32,449 bases of DNA, from contig JAFNAU010000003.1 in NCBI GenBank assembly GCA_017860335.1, positions 1-32,449 of the forward strand, given 5' to 3'. Made by a program: the position numbers and the translations under genes. This DNA comes from Bacteroidota bacterium. GTDB lineage: Bacteria; Bacteroidota; Bacteroidia; Bacteroidales; Paludibacteraceae. The notes beneath the pieces were generated by a model that saw nothing but the letters and a program-made list of their open reading frames with translations, was not told where the DNA came from and searched no databases. Shown one piece after another: positions 15,142 through 23,624 of this stretch (its first letter is position 1; each line of letters opens with the position of its first letter).

Positions 15142-18100
15142 ATGAAGATTAAAAGCAAACTGAAAAGCAAAAATTTTCGGAAATTGAGTTTGTTGGTGTT
15201 TTATTGCACTATGAGTGCTGTAATAATGGCTCAGACAAAAACAGTTTCAGGGGTCGTGACCTCATCAGAAGATGGTGAGAAATTAATTGGTGTTTCCATT
15301 TTAGAAAAAGGGACAAGTACAGGAACTGTCACCGATGTAGATGGTAAGTATACTTTGACAAATAAAAGTGATATCTCGACATTAATATTCTCAATGGTGG
15401 GGATGAAAACAAAACAAGTTGCTGTTGGAAATAAAACTGTTATTAACGTGATTATGGAGCCTGATTCTAAACTTTTGGACCAGATAGTCGTAACAGGTTA
15501 TTCAAAACAAAAGAAAGCTGATTTGACCGGTGCAGTAACAGTTGTGGATGTTGACCAATTGAAGAAAATCACATCCAATAATCCTATTCAGGCACTACAA
15601 GGACGAGCACCAGGAGTAAACATTACAACAGATGGTTCACCAAGTGGATCGGGAACAACAGTTCGCATACGTGGTATAGGTTCAATCAATTCTAATATCG
15701 ATCCATTATATGTCATTGACGGAGTTGCCACTCAGGGTGGTATGCACGAAATGAACCCAAATGATATCGAGTCAATTCAGGTATTGAAGGATGCTTCTGC
15801 TGCATCAATATATGGATCAAAAGCAGCAAATGGAGTAATTATTATTACCACTAAAAAAGCAAAGGAAGGTCAGTTACAAGTGAATTTTGGTGCAAGAGCA
15901 AGTGCATCATGGTATGATTCGAAAATTCCAATGCTTGCCACTCAGGAGTATGGACAAGCTATGTGGCAAGCAAAAATAAATAGCGGTGACAAAAATCCCG
16001 ATGGATCGGGCTATGGATATAACTTTATTACTGGATATAATACAGATGGAACACCTAAATTGCTTCAGGTTATTGATCCAACTGCTGTTTATCTTGATAA
16101 CGATCCTACAAAATCGTATTATCACACAATGAAAATTTCCAATACCGATTGGTTCAATCAAATTACTCAAAAAGCCCTTTCACAATCTTATGATCTTTCA
16201 GTTCTTAGGGGAACGGATAAAGGAAATACCATGTTCTCTATGAACTATACAAATAATGATGGAATTATTAAGACAACCAATTTTGAACGTTTCTCTGCCC
16301 GTATTAATTCTGATACGAAATTGATAAATGGAAAATTGATAATTGGTGAGAATCTTTCTCTGAATAAAACAGGAGAAATCCAGGATCCGGGAGTTATGGA
16401 TCTGACTTTTCAAACACTACCTATTATTCCTGTACATACAGTAGATGGTATAGGATGGGGTGGACCGGTAGCAGGTATGAATGATCGTCAGAATCCTGTC
16501 AGACTATTGGAAGACAACAAACAAAACAAATATGATTATATGCGTTTGTTTGGGAATGTTTTTGCTGAATTGGAACTGATTAAGAATCTACATTTAAAAT
16601 CCAGTTTTGGTATTGACTACAGCGATTATTTCAAAAGAAGTATGCAATTGGCATACAGTTCCGGATATTTGAATAATAACCAAAATGGTGTGAACAATAA
16701 TCAGGGCCATTCCATAAAATGGACTTGGAGTAATACGTTGAATTATCAAAAAACTATTGGAAAAAATGCAGTTGATATTCTTCTTGGCACCGAAATGTAC
16801 AAACAACATGATGAAAGCTTTTGGGCACAACGTTTAGGTACAGGAAGTTATGTTAGCGAAGATCCTAATTACATGTATTTGGATGCTGGTACAGGCACTA
16901 TGTCACTTGGTGGTGGTGCTGCCGAAAACACATTATTGTCATATTTCGGTAAAGCCAACTATGTTTATGATCAAAAGTATCTGGCTTCGGTAACAGTTCG
17001 TCGCGACGGCTCTTCACGCTTCGGTAAAAACAATCAGTTTGGTACATTCCCCGCATTTTCATTGGGTTGGAGAATTAATCAGGAGAATTTCATGAAAGAT
17101 TTGTCTGCAATTTCTGACTTCAAATTGAGAGTTGGTTGGGGACAAACAGGTAATCAGGAAATTTCCAATGTGGGCACACGCTCAATTTATGTTACAGATT
17201 ATGCCGGAAATAATCCAACGTGGGATCCATCTACAAGTACAGCTTATGATATTACAGGGTCTACCACAGGTTCACTTCCTTCGGGATACCGCATTACTCA
17301 ACGTGGAAATGATAACCTAAAATGGGAAACTTCAACTCAAACAAATATTGGATTGGATTTTGGTTTTTTCAATCAGAAATTATACGGATCAATTGATTAT
17401 TTTATAAAAGACACCAAAGATTGCCTTATCAATCCTCCATATTTAGCTGCTATTGGAGAAGGTGGAAACCATTGGGTAAACGGAGCTTCAATACAAAACA
17501 AAGGATTTGAAGTATTGGTAGGTTATAGAAGTAAGATAGGATCTGACTTCAATTATGACATTACAGGTAACGCGGGTTCTTATATTAATGTTGTAACTTC
17601 TCTCCCTGCTGAGGTGGTTAATAATTATGGTGGAAATGGAACTACAGATAATATTCTGGGACATTCACTTGGTACATTTTATGGCTATGTAGCTGATGGT
17701 TTATTTAAAACACAAGATGAAGTTAATAATTCGGCAGAACAAAATGGAAAAGCACTCGGTAGGATTCGATACCGCGATATAAATGGCGATGGTGTAATTA
17801 ACGATAAAGACCGAACATGGATTGGTAATCCTAATCCGGATTTCACTTATGGATTAAATATAAATATGGAATACAAAGGATTCAATTTAACTTTATTCTT
17901 TCAGGGAGTTGGAAGAGTTGATTTGAATGATTATGCTGTGAAAAGTTTTACAGATTTCTGGAGTGTTCGAGAAACAGGATCAAATAAAGGTATCCGTTTA
18001 TTAAACGCATGGACACCTACCAACTCAAGTTCTACAATTCCAGCATTAACTTCCACAGACAGTAACAATGAATCTAGATTTTCAACTTATTACATCGAGA

Positions 18101-18318
18101 ATGGATCCTATTGTAAATTGAAAAATGTAGAATTGGGTTATAATGTCCCTCAAAAAGCATTGAAAGTGATACATCTAAGCAGAGTCCACTTATATGTTAG
18201 CGGTCAAAATATTTTCACAGTCAAAAGTAAAAGTTTTACAGGTATAGATCCTGAACGGCCAGATTTTGCATATCCATTGCCAATTACTTTTACTTCAGGC
18301 ATTAACGTTACATTCTAA
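15142..18318 (+). CDS. susC: SusC-family TonB-dependent oligosaccharide importer
   Basis: This outer-membrane importer works with SusD in a pedal-bin complex. The ATG at 15142 gives a signal peptide ending VIMAQ; the tracked upstream start (15082) falls in the hairpin region and is less likely. About 1058 aa: carboxypeptidase-D-like domain (VSGVVTSSEDGEKLIGVSI, GTVTDVDGKYTL), TonB box/plug (LLDQIVVTGYSKQKKADLTG, RIRGIGSIN, PLYVIDGV, IQVLKDASAASIYGSKAANG) and a 22-strand-type barrel with C-terminal FTSGINVTF. The substrate is inferred as fructo-oligosaccharides from the flanking GH32, fructokinase and sensor genes. susD starts 20 bp downstream. Confidence 0.93.
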   Translation: MKIKSKLKSKNFRKLSLLVFYCTMSAVIMAQTKTVSGVVTSSEDGEKLIGVSILEKGTSTGTVTDVDGKYTLTNKSDISTLIFSMVGMKTKQVAVGNKTVINVIMEPDSKLLDQIVVTGYSKQKKADLTGAVTVVDVDQLKKITSNNPIQALQGRAPGVNITTDGSPSGSGTTVRIRGIGSINSNIDPLYVIDGVATQGGMHEMNPNDIESIQVLKDASAASIYGSKAANGVIIITTKKAKEGQLQVNFGARASASWYDSKIPMLATQEYGQAMWQAKINSGDKNPDGSGYGYNFITGYNTDGTPKLLQVIDPTAVYLDNDPTKSYYHTMKISNTDWFNQITQKALSQSYDLSVLRGTDKGNTMFSMNYTNNDGIIKTTNFERFSARINSDTKLINGKLIIGENLSLNKTGEIQDPGVMDLTFQTLPIIPVHTVDGIGWGGPVAGMNDRQNPVRLLEDNKQNKYDYMRLFGNVFAELELIKNLHLKSSFGIDYSDYFKRSMQLAYSSGYLNNNQNGVNNNQGHSIKWTWSNTLNYQKTIGKNAVDILLGTEMYKQHDESFWAQRLGTGSYVSEDPNYMYLDAGTGTMSLGGGAAENTLLSYFGKANYVYDQKYLASVTVRRDGSSRFGKNNQFGTFPAFSLGWRINQENFMKDLSAISDFKLRVGWGQTGNQEISNVGTRSIYVTDYAGNNPTWDPSTSTAYDITGSTTGSLPSGYRITQRGNDNLKWETSTQTNIGLDFGFFNQKLYGSIDYFIKDTKDCLINPPYLAAIGEGGNHWVNGASIQNKGFEVLVGYRSKIGSDFNYDITGNAGSYINVVTSLPAEVVNNYGGNGTTDNILGHSLGTFYGYVADGLFKTQDEVNNSAEQNGKALGRIRYRDINGDGVINDKDRTWIGNPNPDFTYGLNINMEYKGFNLTLFFQGVGRVDLNDYAVKSFTDFWSVRETGSNKGIRLLNAWTPTNSSSTIPALTSTDSNNESRFSTYYIENGSYCKLKNVELGYNVPQKALKVIHLSRVHLYVSGQNIFTVKSKSFTGIDPERPDFAYPLPITFTSGINVTF

Positions 18319-18338
18319 ATCATTTAAATAACAAGACA

Positions 18339-20033
18339 ATGAAAAAAATAGCATATATAATTGTAATAGCTGTGGCTTTAACGTCATGTACCGACTTTCT
18401 CGATCTACAGCCCAAAGCCATCCTTAGCGAAGCTCAAGTAGCAGGAGCTGATAATGCCGATAAATTTGTCATAGCTGCTTATGCAAGTTTGGGAAATGAT
18501 CACTATAATATTCCTTTTAGTCTCTGGCCGTATGGTAATGTTCGTTCGGGTGATGCTTATAAAGGCGGTCGCGATGAAGCCGATATTCAGGCTTTCTACT
18601 TCATGGAAACGTTTAAAAACATGAGAACTGATTTTGGAGAAGTAGATGGTATCTGGTATAATATCTATGTAGGAATATCACGTGCTAATGCAGCGCTGAG
18701 AAATATTAACACACTTACTGAAGCAGAATATCCAAATATGAAAGTTAGACAAGCTGAGATGCGTTTTCTACGGGGGCACTGGTATTTTATGTTGAAAGAA
18801 ATGTTTAAGTATATTCCTTATATTGATGAAACTGTTGCTGTGACTGATTATGAGAAAATATCAAACAGAGCATTGACCAATGATCAACTTTGGGATAAAA
18901 TTGCCGATGATTTCGAATTTGCAGCTAAATATCTTCCAGCAGTTCAACCTGAGATAGGGCGTGCGAGCAGATATGCAGCACAAGCCTATCTTGCTAAAAC
19001 AAGACTTTATCAGGCTTACGAGCAGGACGAACAAAACAATGTGATTAACATCAACAAAGATAAACTGAATCAGGTCGTTACTTTGTGTGATTCTGTTATG
19101 TCATCAACAGCAAGATTGGAAACCGATTTTGGTTATAATTTTATGCCGGGTGCATATGAAAATGGAAACGAATCTCTTTTTGCTGTTCAATATTCACACG
19201 ATGATGGAACAAGTAAAGGCCGTTTAAATTTTGGTGATATTTTGGCAACACCTCAAGGATTGGGTTGTTGCGATTTCCACAAACCAAGTCAAAATCTCGC
19301 AAATGCCTATAAAACAGGAGCAAACGGTTTGCCAATGTTTGACACATTCAATGATACTGATCTGGATTTGACAGTCAATACTGTTGACCCACGTCTGAAC
19401 CATACCATTGCAATTCCAGGACATCCTTGGAAATACGATCCGACATTATTGTACGATAAGAGCTGGAATAGGACTCCGGATGTATATGGTGTTTATGCTT
19501 CGCTGAAAGAAAATGTATCGCCTAAATGCGATTGCTTTATTCACCTTGATCCATTTTTTGGAAATACCAAGAACCGCATTATCATACGATATGCCGATGT
19601 TATATTGTTTAAAGCCGAAGCATTGATTGAACTTGGTCGGGAATATGAAGCATTATCATTGATTAATCAAATCAGAACTCGTGCCAGAAGAAGTACCGGA
19701 TTGTTGAAAATGTCGAACGGAAATTACGAATCAAATTTCAATGTTAGTAACTATATACCAGGAACAAACTGTGTGTGGACACAGGATTATGCTCGTCAGG
19801 CACTTCGCTGGGAACGTCGTCTGGAATTTGCTATGGAAGGAAACCGTTTCTTTGACCTCGTTCGTTGGGGAATTGCTGATTCGTACATGAATGCTTATTT
19901 TACAAAGGAAAAGACAAAAAGAACTTATTTGAAAGATGGATTATTCACTAAAAACAGGGATGAGTATTTGCCAATTCCTTTTAACCAAATCAACTTCAGC
20001 AAAGGAACATATAAGCAAAATTACGGATATTAA
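18339..20033 (+). CDS. susD: SusD-family glycan-binding lipoprotein
   Basis: This 564-aa surface lipoprotein has lipobox VALTSC (Cys17) and the RagB/SusD start TDFLDLQPKAILSEAQV. It has the TPR-like helical scaffold (ISRANAALRNINTL, AEMRFLRGHWYFMLKEMFKYIPYIDE, RASRYAAQAYLAKTRLY) and the C-terminal RQALRWERRLEFAMEGNRFFDLVRWG signature with YLPIPFNQINFS. It lids the SusC barrel and presents the oligosaccharide. It lies 20 bp after susC and 27 bp before the next lipoprotein gene. Confidence 0.94.
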   Translation: MKKIAYIIVIAVALTSCTDFLDLQPKAILSEAQVAGADNADKFVIAAYASLGNDHYNIPFSLWPYGNVRSGDAYKGGRDEADIQAFYFMETFKNMRTDFGEVDGIWYNIYVGISRANAALRNINTLTEAEYPNMKVRQAEMRFLRGHWYFMLKEMFKYIPYIDETVAVTDYEKISNRALTNDQLWDKIADDFEFAAKYLPAVQPEIGRASRYAAQAYLAKTRLYQAYEQDEQNNVININKDKLNQVVTLCDSVMSSTARLETDFGYNFMPGAYENGNESLFAVQYSHDDGTSKGRLNFGDILATPQGLGCCDFHKPSQNLANAYKTGANGLPMFDTFNDTDLDLTVNTVDPRLNHTIAIPGHPWKYDPTLLYDKSWNRTPDVYGVYASLKENVSPKCDCFIHLDPFFGNTKNRIIIRYADVILFKAEALIELGREYEALSLINQIRTRARRSTGLLKMSNGNYESNFNVSNYIPGTNCVWTQDYARQALRWERRLEFAMEGNRFFDLVRWGIADSYMNAYFTKEKTKRTYLKDGLFTKNRDEYLPIPFNQINFSKGTYKQNYGY

Positions 20034-20060
20034 TTCAATAACCTTTTTAATAAAAATAAA

Positions 20061-21146
20061 ATGAAACGACATATTATAAAAACATTATATCTTGCAGTTC
20101 TGACTATTGTTTTCACCTCGTGTTACGACCGTGATATTCCAAACATCGAACCAAACTTACCAGCAGTGAGCAATTTGCAATATACTCTCGTCGGAGATAG
20201 TGTAAAGCTAACATGGTCACTGCCTCTGGGCCATGATAGCCTGAGTGCTTCTATCTCAACTCTTAATGGAACGGTTTTAGTTTCGGGGAATCCAACTTCG
20301 TATACTTTTGGTTTGGTTGAAGTACTTAAAGAATACAGCTTTACTGTGAAGATTAAAGATACAAAAGGAAATTTATCCTTGGGTCAGACAGTTCGATTGA
20401 CTCGACCGGGTGCAAAAATAACTAAATTTGCAATTGACACAATAAATGGTGTGATTGACAACCTGATGAGAGAAATCATAATTTATCTTCCTGTTGGAAC
20501 AAACGTCAAAACATTAAAACCGACTGTTGAATTTACCAGTGGCGCAACATTAAGTCCTGCTTCAGGCACTACGGTTGATTTCACCAATCCGGTAACATAT
20601 ACTATAGCCAAAGACAATATGACGTTTACCTATACAGTAACAGCAGTAGTGGCGCAAAAACCACTTGATTATGTGCTGCTTTATAATGGTGAAAATGTTG
20701 CCCCACTTTGGGATAACATAGCTGCAACCGTTAATAATGGTGTAGCTAATCCGATTACAAATGGCATCAACAATACCTTGACCTGCTCTTCAATTGTTCG
20801 CAACAGCATAGTTGGAGATGCTGGCGGTCGTCCATGGTCAGGTGGTGCACTTTGGAATGCGTATAAAGTAAATATTGATCCTGCTATTTACAATAAATTC
20901 TCAGTAATGGTATTGAAAGAATCTGCAGGAACAGTTCAATTGGAAATTCAAAATGCAGATGGCTCTGTAAAAGATTGGTTGAAAACTGAATACACTACTG
21001 TTGGAAAATGGCAGGAACTTACATTTGACATTCCATCAGGTCGTACTGCTTTCATAAACAACATATTAATTGCACCACATTGTCAGGATGTAATTGATCA
21101 TACACAAACTATTTATTGGGATGAACTAAAGGTGTATAAAAAATAA
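20061..21146 (+). CDS. Surface glycan-binding lipoprotein (SusE-position)
   Basis: This 361-aa lipoprotein (lipobox VFTSC, Cys21) is placed where PULs encode a surface glycan-binding protein. Three modules are visible. The first is an FnIII-like domain (about 32-115: AVSNLQYTLVGDSVKLTWSLPLG). The second is an Ig-like domain of a type frequent in SusD-linked proteins (about 118-200: ITKFAIDTINGVI, GATLSPASGTTVDFTNPVTYTI). The third is a C-terminal CBM-like domain (about 208-361: LYNGENVAPLWDN, NKFSVMVLKESAGTVQLEI, TVGKWQELTF, IYWDELKVYKK) homologous to the domains in the two secreted proteins upstream. The last is the probable fructan-binding head, held off the membrane by the other two. It is followed by a hairpin. 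Confidence 0.8.
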   Translation: MKRHIIKTLYLAVLTIVFTSCYDRDIPNIEPNLPAVSNLQYTLVGDSVKLTWSLPLGHDSLSASISTLNGTVLVSGNPTSYTFGLVEVLKEYSFTVKIKDTKGNLSLGQTVRLTRPGAKITKFAIDTINGVIDNLMREIIIYLPVGTNVKTLKPTVEFTSGATLSPASGTTVDFTNPVTYTIAKDNMTFTYTVTAVVAQKPLDYVLLYNGENVAPLWDNIAATVNNGVANPITNGINNTLTCSSIVRNSIVGDAGGRPWSGGALWNAYKVNIDPAIYNKFSVMVLKESAGTVQLEIQNADGSVKDWLKTEYTTVGKWQELTFDIPSGRTAFINNILIAPHCQDVIDHTQTIYWDELKVYKK

Positions 21147-21158
21147 TTATTATCAAAG

Positions 21159-21195
21159 AAAGTACGTTATGCATATAATTGTATGGCGTGCTTTT
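21159..21195 (+). terminator. Long hairpin after the surface-binding lipoprotein
   Basis: AAAGTACGTTATGCA pairs with TGTATGGCGTGCTTT over 15 positions (four U-G/G-U wobbles), with loop TATAAT and tail TTCT. The wobbles pair only in the plus-strand RNA. The U-tract is short, so termination is probably partial. The remaining sequence up to 21311 is AT-rich; I find no operator copy, only a weak -7-like TTAGTTTG at 21268. Confidence 0.5.
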
Positions 21196-21311
21196 CTATA
21201 AAATCTAAACTTTATCTCAAATTCAATTTGTCGATTCATTAAAATTCTAAAAAACAATATTTAAGGTTTAGTTTGTAAAGGATTGAAAAGTTTACTCAGA
21301 TAAGAAATGCA

Positions 21312-23615
21312 ATGAAAATAATCGAAGGTGTCTCAACACAAAATGAAAAAAAATGTATTTGCACATTAGGACTTCTGTTTTTTTTAACAACATTGACTAC
21401 ATGGCCTTTATTTGCACAATATAATGAAGTATACAGGCCTCAGTATCATTTCTCTGCAAACACTGGTTGGATAGGTGATCCCGATGGGTTAGTGCGTTAC
21501 AACAACAAGTACCATCTTTTTTGGTGGGGACATGCCACATCAAGCGATTTAGTTTACTGGACCGAAAAAAACTGGCCTATGCAAGGCGACAACAGTACGT
21601 TCGATTATTACTCCGGTAGCATGGTTGTTGATGCGAAAAACACCGCAGGCTTAAAATCAGGTACGTATGCACCAATGATTGCCCTCTTTACAAATCACAA
21701 CAAAACAACAGGTCTGGAAGCACCTGCTTTATCATTCAGCAATGATTATTTGTCTGATTATACAAATTTTTATCTTTATAATCGCGGAACTCCGCTAATG
21801 ACAACGGCTAATGGATTCAGAGATCCGAGCGTATTCTGGGATTCAGCTAATAATCAATGGGTAATGTCCATTGCTGCCAATGCCAGTAATAAAACGGTAC
21901 AGTTCTATTACTCTACCAACCTGAAGACATGGAGAATATTGAATTCATTTGGTCCTCTTGGCACAAAAGAAAACTGGTGGGAATGTCCGGATATGTTTCA
22001 ACTACCAGTAGATGGGAATAGTAATAATAAAAAATGGGTACTGATAGTCAGTGCAAGTGCCAAAGTTCAATATTTTCTTGGTGATTTCGATGGCTTGTAT
22101 GGATTTGATATTGATCCGACTTGTGATTCGTACCTGCGTAATGGAACAGGTATTCAGGGAACTGTATTTGCCGATTTTGAAACAACCGCTTATACAGGTT
22201 GGACAGCAACCGGAACAGCCTTTGGGTCAGGTCCTGCCAGTGGAAATCTGAGTGGACAACAATCTGTTTTCGGTTATCTGGGAAATAAGCTAGCTAACTC
22301 ATTCAATAATGGAGATGGTTCTACCGGAACTCTCACATCTGCGTTATTTACGATAAGTAAAAATTGCATCAACTTCCTGATTGGGGGTGGAAATAATGCC
22401 GGACTAACCTGCATTAATCTGATTGTTAATGGTTCTGTGGTGCAATCGACAACAGGAAGAAACGAAGAGGTGTTGAAATGGGCCGGTTGGAATGTTACAC
22501 AATGGATAGGTAAAACGGCTCAGATTCAGATTGTTGATAACAGTACCGGAGGTTGGGGGCATATTAATATTGATCATATTGTATTTGCTGATGCGTTGTG
22601 GAATAATAATATCGAACATTCTTTAGTTGCCGATTATGGTAGTGATTTTTATGCTGCCAGAACTTTTCGAGATTACGACAACGCAGAAAACCGTACCGTT
22701 ATGATGGGTTGGATGGGTAACTGGAATTATGCCAACTCAACACCAACCAGCTGGGGACGAGGTCACGAATCATTGCCTCGCGAATTGTCCCTGAAAACTT
22801 TTGCGGATGGCATTCGGTTGGTACAACAACCAATTCCTGCATTGAAGAAACTGAGAAACGACAGTGTAATTGTGACAAATAAATCGGTCGTAAATACACA
22901 GACACTGACAGAGTTTACGCCCTTATACAATTATTATGAAATTGATGCAGTATTCAATGTTACCACGGGAGCTAATTTTGGTTTAAACCTTTGTGTGAGT
23001 GGAACTAATAAAGTAGTATTGGGGTATGATGCCAGCAGTTCTAATTTATACCTCGACAGAACAAAGTCAGGTAATGTGGCATTTAGTTCGGCTTTCCCCA
23101 ATGTAATTACTACTCCACTTTTGCCTGATAATGGGCAGATTAAATTGCACATCTATATTGATCAATCATCCATTGAAGTCTTTGCTAACGACGGGGTTCG
23201 GGTTATGAGCTCCTTGATTTATCCTGACACTTCGAGTAAATTAATTCAGCTTTTTTCTACTAATGGGACAACCAATGTGCAAAGTCTGAAAGCTTATAAT
23301 TTGAAGTCCATCTGGAAAACTGTACCCTCTGCAGTACCATTAACCTTCGATACGGGAAACAAGGAAATAAGCCTGTATCCCAATCCTGTAAAGAGAGGAC
23401 AGGCAATAACAATAAACTTTTTAAATAAAAATTTTACAGGAACAAATGTTAAACTGAAATTATTTACATTACAAGGAAGATTAGTGTCAGAAGAAAATTA
23501 CTCGGCAGAGGCTAATTCTGTTTTTAATGTTAATAATGATTTAGCGGCAGGTGTTTACATCATCACAGTAGAGTCTGAAGGTTACACGAAGTCTTTGAAA
23601 CTTGTTGTCCAATAA
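21312..23615 (+). CDS. T9SS-secreted GH32 fructanase with inserted beta-sandwich
   Basis: This 767-aa protein has a signal peptide ending LFAQ. The GH32 five-bladed propeller starts YRPQYHFSANTGW. All three catalytic carboxylates are present: nucleophile Asp56 in WIGDPDG (usual form WMNDPNG), Asp171 in FRDP, and acid/base Glu224 in WECPD. After blade region IGFDIDP a domain of about 145 residues is inserted (about 285-428: DFETTAYTGWTATGTAFG, GWGHINIDHIVFAD) before the propeller resumes (TFRDYDNAENRTVMMGWMGN). A C-terminal beta-sandwich follows, then a T9SS tail from ISLYPNPVKRG (about 683-767). It is therefore an extracellular or surface enzyme cutting levan, inulin or similar; linkage preference cannot be read. 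It has no operator copy of its own. Confidence 0.88.
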   Translation: MKIIEGVSTQNEKKCICTLGLLFFLTTLTTWPLFAQYNEVYRPQYHFSANTGWIGDPDGLVRYNNKYHLFWWGHATSSDLVYWTEKNWPMQGDNSTFDYYSGSMVVDAKNTAGLKSGTYAPMIALFTNHNKTTGLEAPALSFSNDYLSDYTNFYLYNRGTPLMTTANGFRDPSVFWDSANNQWVMSIAANASNKTVQFYYSTNLKTWRILNSFGPLGTKENWWECPDMFQLPVDGNSNNKKWVLIVSASAKVQYFLGDFDGLYGFDIDPTCDSYLRNGTGIQGTVFADFETTAYTGWTATGTAFGSGPASGNLSGQQSVFGYLGNKLANSFNNGDGSTGTLTSALFTISKNCINFLIGGGNNAGLTCINLIVNGSVVQSTTGRNEEVLKWAGWNVTQWIGKTAQIQIVDNSTGGWGHINIDHIVFADALWNNNIEHSLVADYGSDFYAARTFRDYDNAENRTVMMGWMGNWNYANSTPTSWGRGHESLPRELSLKTFADGIRLVQQPIPALKKLRNDSVIVTNKSVVNTQTLTEFTPLYNYYEIDAVFNVTTGANFGLNLCVSGTNKVVLGYDASSSNLYLDRTKSGNVAFSSAFPNVITTPLLPDNGQIKLHIYIDQSSIEVFANDGVRVMSSLIYPDTSSKLIQLFSTNGTTNVQSLKAYNLKSIWKTVPSAVPLTFDTGNKEISLYPNPVKRGQAITINFLNKNFTGTNVKLKLFTLQGRLVSEENYSAEANSVFNVNNDLAAGVYIITVESEGYTKSLKLVVQ

Positions 23616-23624
23616 ATGTGAAGT

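Noticed and set aside
21195-21311. Fourth operator copy before the secreted GH32
   Set aside because: No TGCAACAAA-like core or correctly spaced half-sites were found; only AT-rich sequence and a weak -7-like box.
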